DNA of 47,540 bases, from positions 1 through 47,540 of the forward strand of contig JAOZRX010000005.1 in the NCBI GenBank assembly GCA_029939945.1. The letters are read 5' to 3'. This DNA comes from Candidatus Izemoplasma sp. Lineage in GTDB: Bacteria > Bacillota_I > Bacilli_A > Izemoplasmatales > Izemoplasmataceae. Shown piece after piece: positions 27,590-36,697 of the stretch (position 1 is its first letter; each line of letters starts with the position of its first letter). The translations under genes and the position numbers were made by a program. The notes under the pieces were generated by a model that saw only the letters and a list, made by a program, of their open reading frames with translations, was not told where the DNA came from and did no database searches.

Positions 27590-27594
27590 ATCTG

Positions 27595-27641
27595 TTTCCT
27601 CCATATAATTGTATTATACACCATTATATGGAGGAAATCAA
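27595..27641 (-). promoter_or_regulatory. abiE promoter with palindromic operator
   Basis: On the minus strand TTGATT (27641-27636) and TATAAT (27618-27613) are 17 bases apart. The perfect inverted repeat TTTCCTCCATATAAT (27595-27609) / ATTATATGGAGGAAA (27623-27637) covers the -35 edge and spacer on one side and the start site plus ribosome binding site on the other. This fits autorepression by AbiEi, as known for other AbiE systems. Confidence 0.8.
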
Positions 27642-27705
27642 TATGTTTAGTAGCAAATTGTTTCAATGAGAATTGCTTAACTATCAGTATAGTTTCTTTG
27701 CCATT

Positions 27706-27748
27706 AAAAAACACTTCCCTACTTATAATAGTATAGAAGTGTTTTTTT
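27706..27748 (-). terminator. Terminator of the lysine fermentation operon
   Basis: AAAAACACTTC (27707-27717) and GAAGTGTTTTT (27736-27746) pair, with an inner TACT/AGTA stem. T tracts flank it on both strands. It lies about 60 bases after the end of kamE. Confidence 0.8.
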
Positions 27749-27808
27749 ATTAAGTGTTCCCCAAATTAGGTTCAGCGTAAGAATTAGTCGCCTTTTTTTG
27801 TAATCCGT

Positions 27809-28582
27809 TTATTTTCTTTTACTTAATTCTTGAATAAAGAATGAAGCTACATCTTCAGCATATTTTTTAGGTCCAAATCCTGCATCAAATCCTAATTCTT
27901 TAGCAAGTTCATGAGTAATTCTAGGTCCACCTACAATTACAATAAATTTATCTCTTAGATTTTCAGCTTCAAGCAATTCTACTAAGTTAACAAGATTCTT
28001 TATATGAACATCTTTTTGAGTTACTGTTTGAGATATTAATAAGACATCAGCTTTAACTTCTAAAGCTTTTTTTATTAGCTCTTCATTTTCAACTTGGCTG
28101 CCCATGTTGTATGCATCAATATTACGATATCTTTCAATGCCGTAATGTCCTGCGAAGCCCTTCATATTCATAATAGCATCAATTCCTACAGTATGAGCAT
28201 CTGTTCCTGTAGAAGCTCCTACAACAACGATATTCTTGCTGAAATTATCATCAATATAATCTTCTATTTCTTTTTTACTCATCACATCTGTTTCTACAGT
28301 TTCTACTTTTATTTTTGTGTAATCAATTGTATGACTTGTTGAACCATATACTATGTACATTGTAAATTCATTATCCAAAGTTATACTTTCAGCAACTAAA
28401 GGATCTAGAATTCCCATTTTTTTTGCTAGTAATTTAGCTGCTTCTACTCCTAATTCATCATTCTTAATAGGTAATGTGAAACTAAGTTGCACTTTTGAAT
28501 CATTTAGGGTATCACCATAAGGAGATAATTTTGTTAAGTCAAGGTCTTTAGAATAAGTTTTTTCATTCATATCATATCCCAT
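27809..28582 (-). CDS. kamE: Beta-lysine 5,6-aminomutase, beta (cobalamin/PLP) subunit
   Basis: A 257-residue small subunit of lysine 5,6-aminomutase. VVVGASTGTDAHTVGIDAIM carries the DxHxxG cobalamin motif, and the following NMKGFAGHYG holds the lysine that in characterised enzymes binds PLP. ADVLLISQTV and IVVGGPRIT complete the B12 fold. With KamD it converts beta-lysine to 3,5-diaminohexanoate. It is the last gene of the operon, its ATG one base after the kamD stop and preceded by GGAGG. Confidence 0.95.
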   Translation of the reverse strand: MGYDMNEKTYSKDLDLTKLSPYGDTLNDSKVQLSFTLPIKNDELGVEAAKLLAKKMGILDPLVAESITLDNEFTMYIVYGSTSHTIDYTKIKVETVETDVMSKKEIEDYIDDNFSKNIVVVGASTGTDAHTVGIDAIMNMKGFAGHYGIERYRNIDAYNMGSQVENEELIKKALEVKADVLLISQTVTQKDVHIKNLVNLVELLEAENLRDKFIVIVGGPRITHELAKELGFDAGFGPKKYAEDVASFFIQELSKRK

Positions 28583-28583
28583 A

Positions 28584-30146
28584 TTACTTAACCTCCCTTA
28601 ATTCTCTAACCATTTGATCAAGAACTGGATTAGTATACATTGGATGTTTTTCTTTTACTCCATGAAGTCCTTTTCCTCCATCAAGTGGTCTCTTTATCCC
28701 AGCAAATATACCTCTTTCAATCGTTGTAAAAATTCCAATATTTTCAATTTCTTTCAAGAGGTTTAGAGCGTCATTTAGCACTTTTGAAGCTCTTGTTTTA
28801 ATTATTCCACCATCTTTAAATTCTATTTCATCTCCAAAATCTTTCATTGTATGATTAATATATTTAGCATTTTCAATGGCTAAATATCTATCACTCATAA
28901 AAGGAGTGTGAACTGCTTCAGTGAGCATTCCAAGTAAATGTATTTTTTGGTTAGTTGTAGTTGTGACAATATTAAATAATGCATTTTGAATATATCCTTT
29001 AAAAATATTACCTGTCATATGTTTTGTTGGAGGCATGTATTTTAAAGGAGCATTTGGGAATATTTCACGAGCCATTTGGGCTTGTGAAATCTCAAGTAAA
29101 AATCCATTTTCAACTGATGGGTCTATTTCGAATGCATGACCTAGTCCCATTAGTTCTTCTTTCATATGAGCAAATAATGCGAATTGTTCATTAATAAACT
29201 GTGAAGCAAGAACCGTGTGAGCCTCAGTTACAGCATCACTAGTTGTTAGATAGTTATCTTCTCCTGTATTTATTATTATTCCTGAATAAGCATTTATTAC
29301 TCTTGAGAAATATTGATCTACAAATGTTCTTTGCATATTGATGTCTCTAAATAAGATTCCGTATAAAGAATCATTTAACATCATATCTAATCTTTCAAGT
29401 GCTCCCATAGCAGCAATTTCAGGCATACATAATCCTGAAGCATAATTAACTAACATTATGTATCTGTTTAATTCTTCTCCTACTTCATCAAGTGCACTTC
29501 TCATTATTTTGAAGTTTTCTTGAGTAGCATATGTTCCACCAAATCCTTCAGTTGTTGGACCATATGGTACATAGTCTAGTAAACTTTGTCCTGTAGTTCT
29601 AATAACAGCAACAACATCAGCCCCAGCTTTAGCTGCGGCCTTAGCCTGAGTAACGTCTTCATAAATATTACCTGTTGCTACAATAACATACAATAGAGGT
29701 CCATCTTTTTTTCCATATTTATCAAAGAAGCCATTTCTCTTTGCTTCATGTTCTTTCATTTTATAAAGAGATTCTTGGATAAAAGGTGAAAGTATTTTTT
29801 TCACTTCTTTATAATCAAGAGTTGGATATTTAGTAATATCTAGTTTCTTATCAGATACTAGTTTAGCAATCTCCATAATATCAAGATTTAGGTTCTTAAT
29901 TGTGCTTGCTAAATAATTGCTGATTCCAAGTCCTAAATCACCATTCTCAAGTATGTGGTCAACTAAGATATTTGGGTACGGAACATCAAACTCATTTACT
30001 CCATCAACTCCAAGTAAACGGCAAACAGTTCTTTCAACAGAAACTGTTGTGTGCTTATCAATAAATGTTTGCGTTTCTTTAGCAATTTTTTTAGCATATT
30101 GTCTTGCTTCAGTTACTGTTTTTTCGTTTAGATTTAATTTATTCAT
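28584..30146 (-). CDS. kamD: Beta-lysine 5,6-aminomutase, alpha subunit
   Basis: A 520-residue large subunit of lysine 5,6-aminomutase, the barrel subunit. Segments such as GKKDGPLLYVIVATGNIYED, AGADVVAVIRTTGQSLLDYV and LLEISQAQMAREIFPNAPLK are typical of the family. A GTG at 30155 is part of the GGAGTG ribosome binding site, so the ATG at 30146 is used. It lies between kamB and kamE. Confidence 0.95.
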   Translation of the reverse strand: MNKLNLNEKTVTEARQYAKKIAKETQTFIDKHTTVSVERTVCRLLGVDGVNEFDVPYPNILVDHILENGDLGLGISNYLASTIKNLNLDIMEIAKLVSDKKLDITKYPTLDYKEVKKILSPFIQESLYKMKEHEAKRNGFFDKYGKKDGPLLYVIVATGNIYEDVTQAKAAAKAGADVVAVIRTTGQSLLDYVPYGPTTEGFGGTYATQENFKIMRSALDEVGEELNRYIMLVNYASGLCMPEIAAMGALERLDMMLNDSLYGILFRDINMQRTFVDQYFSRVINAYSGIIINTGEDNYLTTSDAVTEAHTVLASQFINEQFALFAHMKEELMGLGHAFEIDPSVENGFLLEISQAQMAREIFPNAPLKYMPPTKHMTGNIFKGYIQNALFNIVTTTTNQKIHLLGMLTEAVHTPFMSDRYLAIENAKYINHTMKDFGDEIEFKDGGIIKTRASKVLNDALNLLKEIENIGIFTTIERGIFAGIKRPLDGGKGLHGVKEKHPMYTNPVLDQMVRELREVK

Positions 30147-30151
30147 AATAA

Positions 30152-31159
30152 TCACTCCAAATCTTCCAAGACATTGATAATTGGAAGGTTTATTTTTTCT
30201 TGTAGTAAGCTTCTAAATTGCGAATTGTTAAAATCATATCCCAAAGATGAATGAGGATTATATGTTAAAAATAACATATTGATTTTATTTATTACTTTTA
30301 TCTTTGTATTTGTAAATTTTAGTTTCTTGAAATATGATGCATCTACTACTATATGTGTTGCATCTTTAACAATAATAGTAAAATCTTTCAACTCAAATCG
30401 ATGATCAATTATTACTTGAACTAATTTATTTGATAGAGCTCCATCTAGATAAAGATATCTTGAAGAATTATCTAAGTATTTCTTCACAGTAGTTTCGTTA
30501 TCTAGTACTGTATCTAAATCAATTATTGTTTTATTTAAATCGTCATCCATAATCAATGACTTAGTCTCATTCTTTAATGTATTGATTATTTTATTACTAA
30601 CTTTATCAAGTATTAATTCTTCTAATAATAGTAATGTATCGTCTACTACTTTATGAATCGACTTATTATAGCTTGCTCCAGTTGATAATATTGCTGCATC
30701 AGCAATATTAAAACTTGCAATAGACTTACGAAATAACGCTCCATCAATTAATATTTTATTAACATTATACTTTCCTATTTTAGAAATAAGTAGTTTCATT
30801 TCTTTAATAGTTGAAGGTCCAGCTACTAAGGCTAGTCCTTCTGTAACGGCTTCAATAATCACTATTTCTCCTAATGGAGTTCTAATATTAGTTTTTTCAT
30901 GAATGTCAAAATCAAAATAGCATTCCTTTAAACAATCATTTGCAGTTGCTATGATTGTTTTTGGATATACTTTAATTCTCGGCTTTGGTTTCATAGTAAC
31001 ATTGTCAATTTTTTCACCATCAAGACCGATAGAAGTAAGAGCTATAACTTCGCCTTTATACTCTTCAATTATCTGATTTAAAACAGTCGTTTTTCCTGCG
31101 TTTTTTGCAGTTCCAATTATAGAAATAGTGTGATGTGGTTCAATATATTTTCTTAAAAT
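30152..31159 (-). CDS. kamB: KamB-like P-loop protein, putative aminomutase reactivation factor, non-ATG start
   Basis: The first ATG of this frame is at 30994, but the frame is open upstream to 31201. That extension encodes a clear Walker A motif, ISIIGTAKNAGKTTVLNQII, then LTSIGLDGEKID running on into the ATG-initiated part. The true protein therefore begins upstream of the ATG, near the kamA stop codon (31161). No ATG, GTG or TTG is available there; ATT at 31159 (ILRKYIEPHH...), ATA 31192 or CTG 31189 are candidates, and 31159 is used here. The C-terminal half (FLTYNPHSSLGYDF) also fits KamB proteins, thought to reactivate the cobalamin aminomutase with the MutS-like KamC. No kamC is in the window. 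Confidence 0.6.
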   Translation of the reverse strand: MLRKYIEPHHTISIIGTAKNAGKTTVLNQIIEEYKGEVIALTSIGLDGEKIDNVTMKPKPRIKVYPKTIIATANDCLKECYFDFDIHEKTNIRTPLGEIVIIEAVTEGLALVAGPSTIKEMKLLISKIGKYNVNKILIDGALFRKSIASFNIADAAILSTGASYNKSIHKVVDDTLLLLEELILDKVSNKIINTLKNETKSLIMDDDLNKTIIDLDTVLDNETTVKKYLDNSSRYLYLDGALSNKLVQVIIDHRFELKDFTIIVKDATHIVVDASYFKKLKFTNTKIKVINKINMLFLTYNPHSSLGYDFNNSQFRSLLQEKINLPIINVLEDLE

Positions 31160-31160
31160 G

Positions 31161-32420
31161 TTAAACGTGGTTCTTTCTTTTTCTAGCAGTATTAAATTGA
31201 TCTAATTTTATGTTGCTGCTTATTTCTGGATCTATTATTCCTTGTCTTGCTGCAACACAGTCTTCACATTCACACTGATTATCATAACTAGTTGGACCAT
31301 AATATGTAGTTATCATTCCTTCGTAGTTACGTAGAATTGTTTTTCCTGGTGCTTGAGATATTACGTAGTTTGGCATTACAGGAATTTTACCTCCACCACC
31401 AGGTGCGTCAACCACAAAAGTAGGGACAGCAATTCCTGAAATATGTCCGCGTAATCCTTCAATTATTTCTATACCTTTACTAACTGGTGTTCTAAAATGT
31501 TCAATTCCTCGTGATAAATCACATTGATAAATATAGTAAGGTCTTACTCTTAACTGGATTAATCTTTTAACAAGTTTTTTCATGATGTTTACACAATCAT
31601 TTACTCCTCTTAAAAGAACACTTTGATTACCTAAAGGTATCCCTGCATCAGACATCAAATCAAGAGCTTCTTTTGCCTCAGGAGTAAGTTCTTTTGAATG
31701 ATTATAATGAGTATTCACCCAAATAGGATGATACTTTTTAAGCATATTTACAAGGTCTGGTGTAATACGTTGAGGCATTACTACAGGAGTTCTTGTTCCT
31801 AATCTTATAACACCTACATGGTCAATCGTTCTTAATTCACTAATAATATACTCAAGACGAGCATCACTTACGAGTAATGCATCTCCTCCAGAAAGTAAAA
31901 CGTCATTAACTTCTGGATGGTTTCTAATATACTGAATTGCTAAATCAACATTATCCATTTTAGAACCAGTATCTTGTTGTCCTGCAAATCTTCTTCTTGT
32001 GCAGTGACGACAATACATACTACACATATCTGTGATTAAGAATAATACTCGATCAGGATATCTATGTGTAAGTCCAGGAACAACGCTGTCAGCATCTTCA
32101 TGGAGAGGATCTAAAAGATCATGAGATCCAATATGTAATTCATCAATTGCTGGAACTGCTTGTAGTCTAACAGGATCATTTACATTATCAGGATTTATTA
32201 ATGTTAGATAATATGGTGTAATTGCCATTCTGAATTGTCCTAAGACATTCGAAATAATATCAAGTTCTTCTTTTTCTAACTTGATATATTTATTTAAATC
32301 TTCAGCATTAGTTATTCTGTTTTTTACTTGCCAATGCCAGTCATTCCATTCTTTGTCAGTAGCATTTGGAAAGTATTTAGTTCTTCTTTCTAAATGCTTC
32401 ATATATAATTTTACAGCCAT
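31161..32420 (-). CDS. kamA: L-lysine 2,3-aminomutase
   Basis: A 419-residue radical SAM and PLP enzyme that converts L-lysine to beta-lysine, the first step of lysine fermentation. The iron-sulfur motif is DMCSMYCRHCTRRR (CxxxCxxC), DVLLSGGDALL follows, VDAPGGGGKIPVMPNY holds the PLP lysine, and the C-terminal CECEDC is the zinc-binding cluster seen in clostridial enzymes. GGAGG precedes the ATG by seven bases. Full length. Confidence 0.97.
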   Translation of the reverse strand: MAVKLYMKHLERRTKYFPNATDKEWNDWHWQVKNRITNAEDLNKYIKLEKEELDIISNVLGQFRMAITPYYLTLINPDNVNDPVRLQAVPAIDELHIGSHDLLDPLHEDADSVVPGLTHRYPDRVLFLITDMCSMYCRHCTRRRFAGQQDTGSKMDNVDLAIQYIRNHPEVNDVLLSGGDALLVSDARLEYIISELRTIDHVGVIRLGTRTPVVMPQRITPDLVNMLKKYHPIWVNTHYNHSKELTPEAKEALDLMSDAGIPLGNQSVLLRGVNDCVNIMKKLVKRLIQLRVRPYYIYQCDLSRGIEHFRTPVSKGIEIIEGLRGHISGIAVPTFVVDAPGGGGKIPVMPNYVISQAPGKTILRNYEGMITTYYGPTSYDNQCECEDCVAARQGIIDPEISSNIKLDQFNTARKRKNHV

Positions 32421-32431
32421 GATAATTCCTC

Positions 32432-33463
32432 CTAAGTATATTTCTTCTCGAATAATAATTTTATTTTAGGAACACTATTAACTAAGTTTATAGTTAACTC
32501 AGCATGTCCTTTTGTATATCCATTACCAATAATCATTGTTACATCACTTCCAACACCTTCTGCGCCAAGAGCAGCTTTTGTAAAGGATGTTGCCATACTG
32601 AAGAAATATACAACTCCTGTATCTTTTGTAATTAAGATACAACTCATTTCTGTATTAGGTACATTAACTACATTGATTGTTACATCAACTGGGCCATTAT
32701 TTGCTTTTATAACTTTATCATATACATCTATTGCGTTAGTTGCATCAGCCAAAACTACTAAGTCACATAAATCTAAATCTTTAAGATCTTGAATTTGAGA
32801 TTCTTCATTTACAACTCCAATTACTTTTCCTGATGAAGTAGCTTTTTCCATTGCTTGATAAGCACATAGTACACCACTTTTTCCAGCAGCTCCAATTATA
32901 GCTACTGTGTCTCCCTCTTTCACAAGTTTATCAACTTGAGCAGGAGCCCCAGCTACATCAAGAGCAGCTAAAACAAGATGTTCATCCATATCTTTAGGAA
33001 TTCTTGCGAAGATTCCTGTTTCAAATAAAACAGCTGTTCCAACGATATTAACTTGATCATTTGTTATATTAATTGAATTGATTTTATTTATTACAAGTGG
33101 CGTTAATGATAAAGAAACTAATGTAGCAATTTTTTCTCCAACTTTAAGTGTTTGATCAGGGAAAAGAGAACCAACTTGTTTAACTTTTCCGATTAACATT
33201 CCACCACTTCCTGTGACAGGGTTTTGCATTTTACCTTTTTCTTTTACAATACTTAAAATCATTTCTTCCATTAAATCAACATCATTATTACAAGCATTTT
33301 TTATTTGTGTAAAAGAAGCTGAATCAATATTCAAAGTAATAACATCTATTAATAGTTCATTATCAAATATATTCATATCGTTATTAATTTTAGTTGCTGC
33401 TTGAGGTAATACTCCTTTTGGAGTTATTACTCTATTAGTACCGTATTTACATAATTTTTCCAT
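32432..33463 (-). CDS. kdd: L-erythro-3,5-diaminohexanoate dehydrogenase
   Basis: A 343-residue NAD(P)-dependent dehydrogenase that oxidatively deaminates 3,5-diaminohexanoate to 3-keto-5-aminohexanoate. The start MEKLCKYGTNRVITPKGVLP and the Rossmann loop VAIIGAAGKSGVLCAYQAM match the Kdd family. It sits between kce and kamA; gaps are 4 and 11 bases. Confidence 0.93.
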   Translation of the reverse strand: MEKLCKYGTNRVITPKGVLPQAATKINNDMNIFDNELLIDVITLNIDSASFTQIKNACNNDVDLMEEMILSIVKEKGKMQNPVTGSGGMLIGKVKQVGSLFPDQTLKVGEKIATLVSLSLTPLVINKINSINITNDQVNIVGTAVLFETGIFARIPKDMDEHLVLAALDVAGAPAQVDKLVKEGDTVAIIGAAGKSGVLCAYQAMEKATSSGKVIGVVNEESQIQDLKDLDLCDLVVLADATNAIDVYDKVIKANNGPVDVTINVVNVPNTEMSCILITKDTGVVYFFSMATSFTKAALGAEGVGSDVTMIIGNGYTKGHAELTINLVNSVPKIKLLFEKKYT

Positions 33464-33467
33464 ATAT

Positions 33468-34289
33468 TTACACCTTTAGTCCTAGTATTTTTCTTGCTTC
33501 ATTTGGAGTAGCAATTTCTCTATTATGTTTTTTTGCTAGTTCCACTACTCTTTCAACAAGAGCTCTATTGCCTTTTGCTTTAACTCCTTTTTCTATAAAT
33601 AAATTATCTTCAAGTCCTACTCTTACATGTCCACCATGAATTATAGCTAGTTCAGCTAAAGGAAATTCAAATCTTCCTATTCCTGCGACACTATATGTTG
33701 AGTTTTTTGGAAGACTATCTTTTAAGAATATAAAATCTCTTTTTGTACCTGTCATTCCTCCAGGAACACCTAAAACTAATCCAAAATGAAGGTGTTCTTT
33801 TATAATTCCTTTTTTATGTAATCTCATAACTTGATCAACATGCATTTTACCAAAACATTCAAGTTCAGGTAAAATACCTTTTTCATATATCTTTTTTGCA
33901 AAATAAGTAATATCATCTTCGGTATTAATAAACACTTCACTTCCACCAAAGTTAACACTACCGCAATCTAATGTACACATTTCAGGACTAAGCTCTGTTG
34001 GTTGTAATCTTTCATCATTACTCATACCAACTGCTCCTCCTGTAGAGGGCTGAATTATAACATCAGGACAAAGCTTTTTAATCTCTTTCATTGTTTCTTC
34101 AAATCTAGTTTTATCTTGAGTTGGTGTACCATCATCTTCTCTAACATGAAGATGAATAATTGATGCTCCTGCAATATAAGCAAAATAAGCTTCAACAGCC
34201 ATTTCTTTTATTGTATAAGGAACAAAGTAGTTATCTTCTTTAGTTACTTCTGCGCCACTTATGGCGCAAGTAATTATTAGCTTTTCCAT
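33468..34289 (-). CDS. kce: 3-keto-5-aminohexanoate cleavage enzyme
   Basis: A 273-residue BKACE (DUF849) enzyme. It converts 3-keto-5-aminohexanoate and acetyl-CoA to acetoacetate and L-3-aminobutyryl-CoA. The zinc ligands are in SIIHLHVREDDGTPTQ (HxH), and IHGGHVRVGLEDNLF holds further active-site residues. One-base overlap with the end of kal (shared position 34289) suggests coupling. Confidence 0.95.
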   Translation of the reverse strand: MEKLIITCAISGAEVTKEDNYFVPYTIKEMAVEAYFAYIAGASIIHLHVREDDGTPTQDKTRFEETMKEIKKLCPDVIIQPSTGGAVGMSNDERLQPTELSPEMCTLDCGSVNFGGSEVFINTEDDITYFAKKIYEKGILPELECFGKMHVDQVMRLHKKGIIKEHLHFGLVLGVPGGMTGTKRDFIFLKDSLPKNSTYSVAGIGRFEFPLAELAIIHGGHVRVGLEDNLFIEKGVKAKGNRALVERVVELAKKHNREIATPNEARKILGLKV

Positions 34290-34672
34290 TAGTATCTTTG
34301 AAACTCTTTAGGAACAATACAAGTCCCACTAGCCTTAGCTACTAAGATTTTTTCTTTTAATACATGAGCAGCTGAAGGGCTATGTTTAGGTAGTGCTTCT
34401 ATTACCTTATATGCTTCAAATTGCATCTTTCTTGAAGTGTTACCCGTGCTTGTAATCCAACCAGTTACTTCAATATAATCTCCAGCATATAAAGGAGCTA
34501 AAAATTCAACACTATCATAAGCTCTAAATAATCCTTCATCTCCATCATTTCTAATTAATAATTCAGTAGCACAATCACCAAATACTTGCATAATAAATGC
34601 ACCATCTACTAATCCTCCACCATAATGTGCATGATGAGCTGATAATCTCATTCTAATTAATACTTTTTCCAT
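34289..34672 (-). CDS. kal: L-3-aminobutyryl-CoA ammonia-lyase
   Basis: A 127-residue hotdog-fold protein matching 3-aminobutyryl-CoA ammonia-lyase: [19 protein letters not shown] and [16 protein letters not shown] are the family's conserved parts. It releases ammonia to give crotonyl-CoA, which then enters butyrate formation. It lies between atoA and kce. Confidence 0.92.
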   Translation of the reverse strand: MEKVLIRMRLSAHHAHYGGGLVDGAFIMQVFGDCATELLIRNDGDEGLFRAYDSVEFLAPLYAGDYIEVTGWITSTGNTSRKMQFEAYKVIEALPKHSPSAAHVLKEKILVAKASGTCIVPKEFQRY

Positions 34673-34674
34673 AA

Positions 34675-35337
34675 CTAATCCTCCAATTCCATTACTTTTG
34701 GTTCTTTAATAATTAAAGTTGCTCCTGTTGCTTCTACTATTTCCATGATTGTATATTCAGGGTTATATTCTAGAAGATGAAGACCGTCTTCTTTAACTTC
34801 CATAACACCCATTTCAGTTATAATCATATTTACTTGATTTTTAGCAGTTAGTGGTAATGTGCATTCTTTTAAAATTTTAGGTTTACCTCTGTTTGTATGA
34901 GTTGTAGCGATAATAACTTTTTTAGCACCAGTTACTAAATCCATTGCCCCTCCCATTCCAGGAACCATTTTCCCAGGAATTATCCAAGAAGCTAAACTAC
35001 CTAATTCATCTACTTGAAGACATCCTAAAACAGTTACATCAACATGTCCTCCTCTAATAATAGCGAAGGATAAAGCTGAATCAAAATACATTCCGCCTTC
35101 TACTAAAGTAACAACTTGTCCTCCAGCGTTAGTGATATCTTTATCATAGTTATCTTCTGTAGGTGCTGGTCCTAATCCAATTAGACCATTTTCACTTTGA
35201 AGATCAATTTTTACATCTGTTGGAAGAAAATTACCAACTAAAGTAGGAAGACCTATACCTAAGTTTACTAAATCTCCATCACTTAATTCTTTAGCTACTC
35301 TTTTAGCTATAAAATTTTTAGTTTCTTGTCTATCCAT
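34675..35337 (-). CDS. atoA: Butyrate-acetoacetate CoA-transferase, subunit B
   Basis: A 220-residue beta subunit of a class I CoA-transferase. [14 protein letters not shown] and the active-site glutamate in [12 protein letters not shown] are diagnostic. It moves CoA from butyryl-CoA to the acetoacetate made by Kce, forming butyrate and acetoacetyl-CoA. It follows atoD directly. Confidence 0.93.
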   Translation of the reverse strand: MDRQETKNFIAKRVAKELSDGDLVNLGIGLPTLVGNFLPTDVKIDLQSENGLIGLGPAPTEDNYDKDITNAGGQVVTLVEGGMYFDSALSFAIIRGGHVDVTVLGCLQVDELGSLASWIIPGKMVPGMGGAMDLVTGAKKVIIATTHTNRGKPKILKECTLPLTAKNQVNMIITEMGVMEVKEDGLHLLEYNPEYTIMEIVEATGATLIIKEPKVMELED

Positions 35338-35985
35338 TTATTCTTCCTCCTTAATGATATAATCAATAAAAACATGAGGAGTATCTACGTTATCAGGATC
35401 TATTCTTTCAACAATTTCTCTAGCTAATACAATAACTTTATCTGTCGCAGTTGCCATAACTGGGTTAAAGTTTCTTGTTGTTTTAGTGAAATTAGTATTA
35501 CCATATTTATCTACTGTAGTACCATAAAGAAGCGCTAAATCCGCTCTTATAGGCAACTCTAAAATAAAGTCTTTAGAGTCAACTGTGACAATCTTTTTTC
35601 CTTTTTCAACGATAGTTCCAAGTCCTGTAGGAGTTAAGAATCCACCAAGTCCAGCACCACCTGCTCTTATTTGTTCAGCAAGTGTTCCTTGAGGTACTAA
35701 AATACATTCCATTAATCCTTCACTCATCAATCTTCCAGCTTCAGGATTTAGACCAATGTGTGAAGCTATAAGTGTCTTTACTTGAGAATTTGCAATTAGT
35801 TTTCCAACACCTAAATCAACAAATCCAGCGTCATTACAAATGATTGTTAAGTCTTTAACATTTAGTCTTACTAATTCATCCATTATCTTTTCAGGAGTAC
35901 CTACAGCCATAAATCCACCAACCATAATACTCATCCCATCAAACACGTGATTCTTAAGTTCTGATAATTTAATAATTTCTTTCAT
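35338..35985 (-). CDS. atoD: Butyrate-acetoacetate CoA-transferase, subunit A
   Basis: A 215-residue alpha subunit. MSIMVGGFMAVGTPEKIMDE and GAGLGGFLTPTGLGT are the conserved glycine-rich segments of class I CoA-transferase alpha subunits. It pairs with the AtoA-like gene that follows without a gap. Confidence 0.93.
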   Translation of the reverse strand: MKEIIKLSELKNHVFDGMSIMVGGFMAVGTPEKIMDELVRLNVKDLTIICNDAGFVDLGVGKLIANSQVKTLIASHIGLNPEAGRLMSEGLMECILVPQGTLAEQIRAGGAGLGGFLTPTGLGTIVEKGKKIVTVDSKDFILELPIRADLALLYGTTVDKYGNTNFTKTTRNFNPVMATATDKVIVLAREIVERIDPDNVDTPHVFIDYIIKEEE

Positions 35986-36010
35986 AAAGCACCTGCCTTC
36001 TTTAGTATTA

Positions 36011-36439
36011 TTAATCTTTAATTGGTGGCATTAATAATGCTTCACCAATTATTACTTTTTCATCATCTTGATTGCACGCAATACAATCAAATAAAACTCT
36101 ATTCTTTTCAATATTAATTTCTTTAACTGTAACTTCTGCCTTAATAGTATCTCCAAAATAAACTGGTCTTCTAAAGCGCAATGTTTGAGACATATAAATA
36201 GATCCCGGACCAGGCAATTTCATACCCAATAAATGACTAAATAGTGATCCTATTAACATTCCATGACTTATTTTTTTCTTAAACATTGTTGTTTTAGCGT
36301 ATTCTTCATCAAAATGTGCAGGATTATAATCTCCTGTAATTTCACCAAACATCTCAATATCTTTTTGGGTAATAGTTTTTTTACTACTGACAGATTCACC
36401 AATACTTATTTCATGAATCGATTTTCCTATTTTTACCAT
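36011..36439 (-). CDS. MaoC-like (R)-specific enoyl-CoA hydratase
   Basis: A 142-residue single-hotdog hydratase of the MaoC/PhaJ group. EITGDYNPAHFDEEYA holds the Asp/His catalytic pair, followed by ISHGMLIGSLFSHLLG. The frame is open to 36493, but the upstream part overlaps the terminator. ATG 36439, preceded by GAGGAAG, is the likely start. It is first in the lysine operon, where it could hydrate crotonyl-CoA made by Kal. That is inference: such a gene is not part of the standard set, and its product could be (R)-3-hydroxybutyryl-CoA. Confidence 0.8.
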   Translation of the reverse strand: MVKIGKSIHEISIGESVSSKKTITQKDIEMFGEITGDYNPAHFDEEYAKTTMFKKKISHGMLIGSLFSHLLGMKLPGPGSIYMSQTLRFRRPVYFGDTIKAEVTVKEINIEKNRVLFDCIACNQDDEKVIIGEALLMPPIKD

Positions 36440-36463
36440 AGATCTTCCTCGCTTTCTTTTTAG

Positions 36464-36504
36464 AAAATAAAAAGAGCAGTTTATGTTCATCACATAAACA
36501 GCTC
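36464..36504 (-). terminator. Intrinsic terminator of the lysine riboswitch
   Basis: On the minus strand GAGC-T-GTTTATGT (36504-36492) pairs with ACATAAAC-T-GCTC (36486-36474) around a five-base loop, then TTTTTATTTT. It lies between the promoter and the first gene. Its 5' arm includes the predicted P1 3' strand of the aptamer (36501-36496). Confidence 0.85.
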
Positions 36505-36672
36505 ATCATTTTTAATAAAATGACAATGAATAAAGATTTCCCTTTATTCATCAAGAATTTACCATAGTAGACATAGCAAACCTTTCGGCAAATCCCTCCT
36601 TCTTAAATAGTCTTTAGCGTCTACGCCATTAACACCTATTTAGTACCCAGGAACATGCTCCTCTGTATTCTT
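36492..36672 (-). ncRNA. Lysine riboswitch (L-box), predicted ON switch
   Basis: Minus-strand leader matching the lysine aptamer plan: P1 5' strand AATACAG (36669-36663); AGAGGAGC, as in the AGAGGUGC of known L-boxes; P2 closed by CTAAATAG/CTATTTAAG; GAAGGAGGG and TTTGCCGAAAGG, like GAAAGGGG and GCCGAAG. P4 is a 9-bp hairpin (36527-36550) and P5 TCATTTT/AAAATGA (36506-36523). Loop 2 GTAGAC (36619-36624) and loop 3 GTCTAC (36567-36572) are exact complements, as expected for the kissing loops. P1's 3' strand CTGTTT is also the terminator's 5' arm, so lysine binding should prevent termination. Identified by eye. Confidence 0.75.
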
Positions 36673-36697
36673 ATTTTTATCCCTTATTTACACAATA

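Noticed and set aside
36440-36493. Longer start for the MaoC-like gene (ATG at 36493)
   Set aside because: That part overlaps the intrinsic terminator and its T tract; ATG 36439 has its own ribosome binding site and gives a normal N-terminus.
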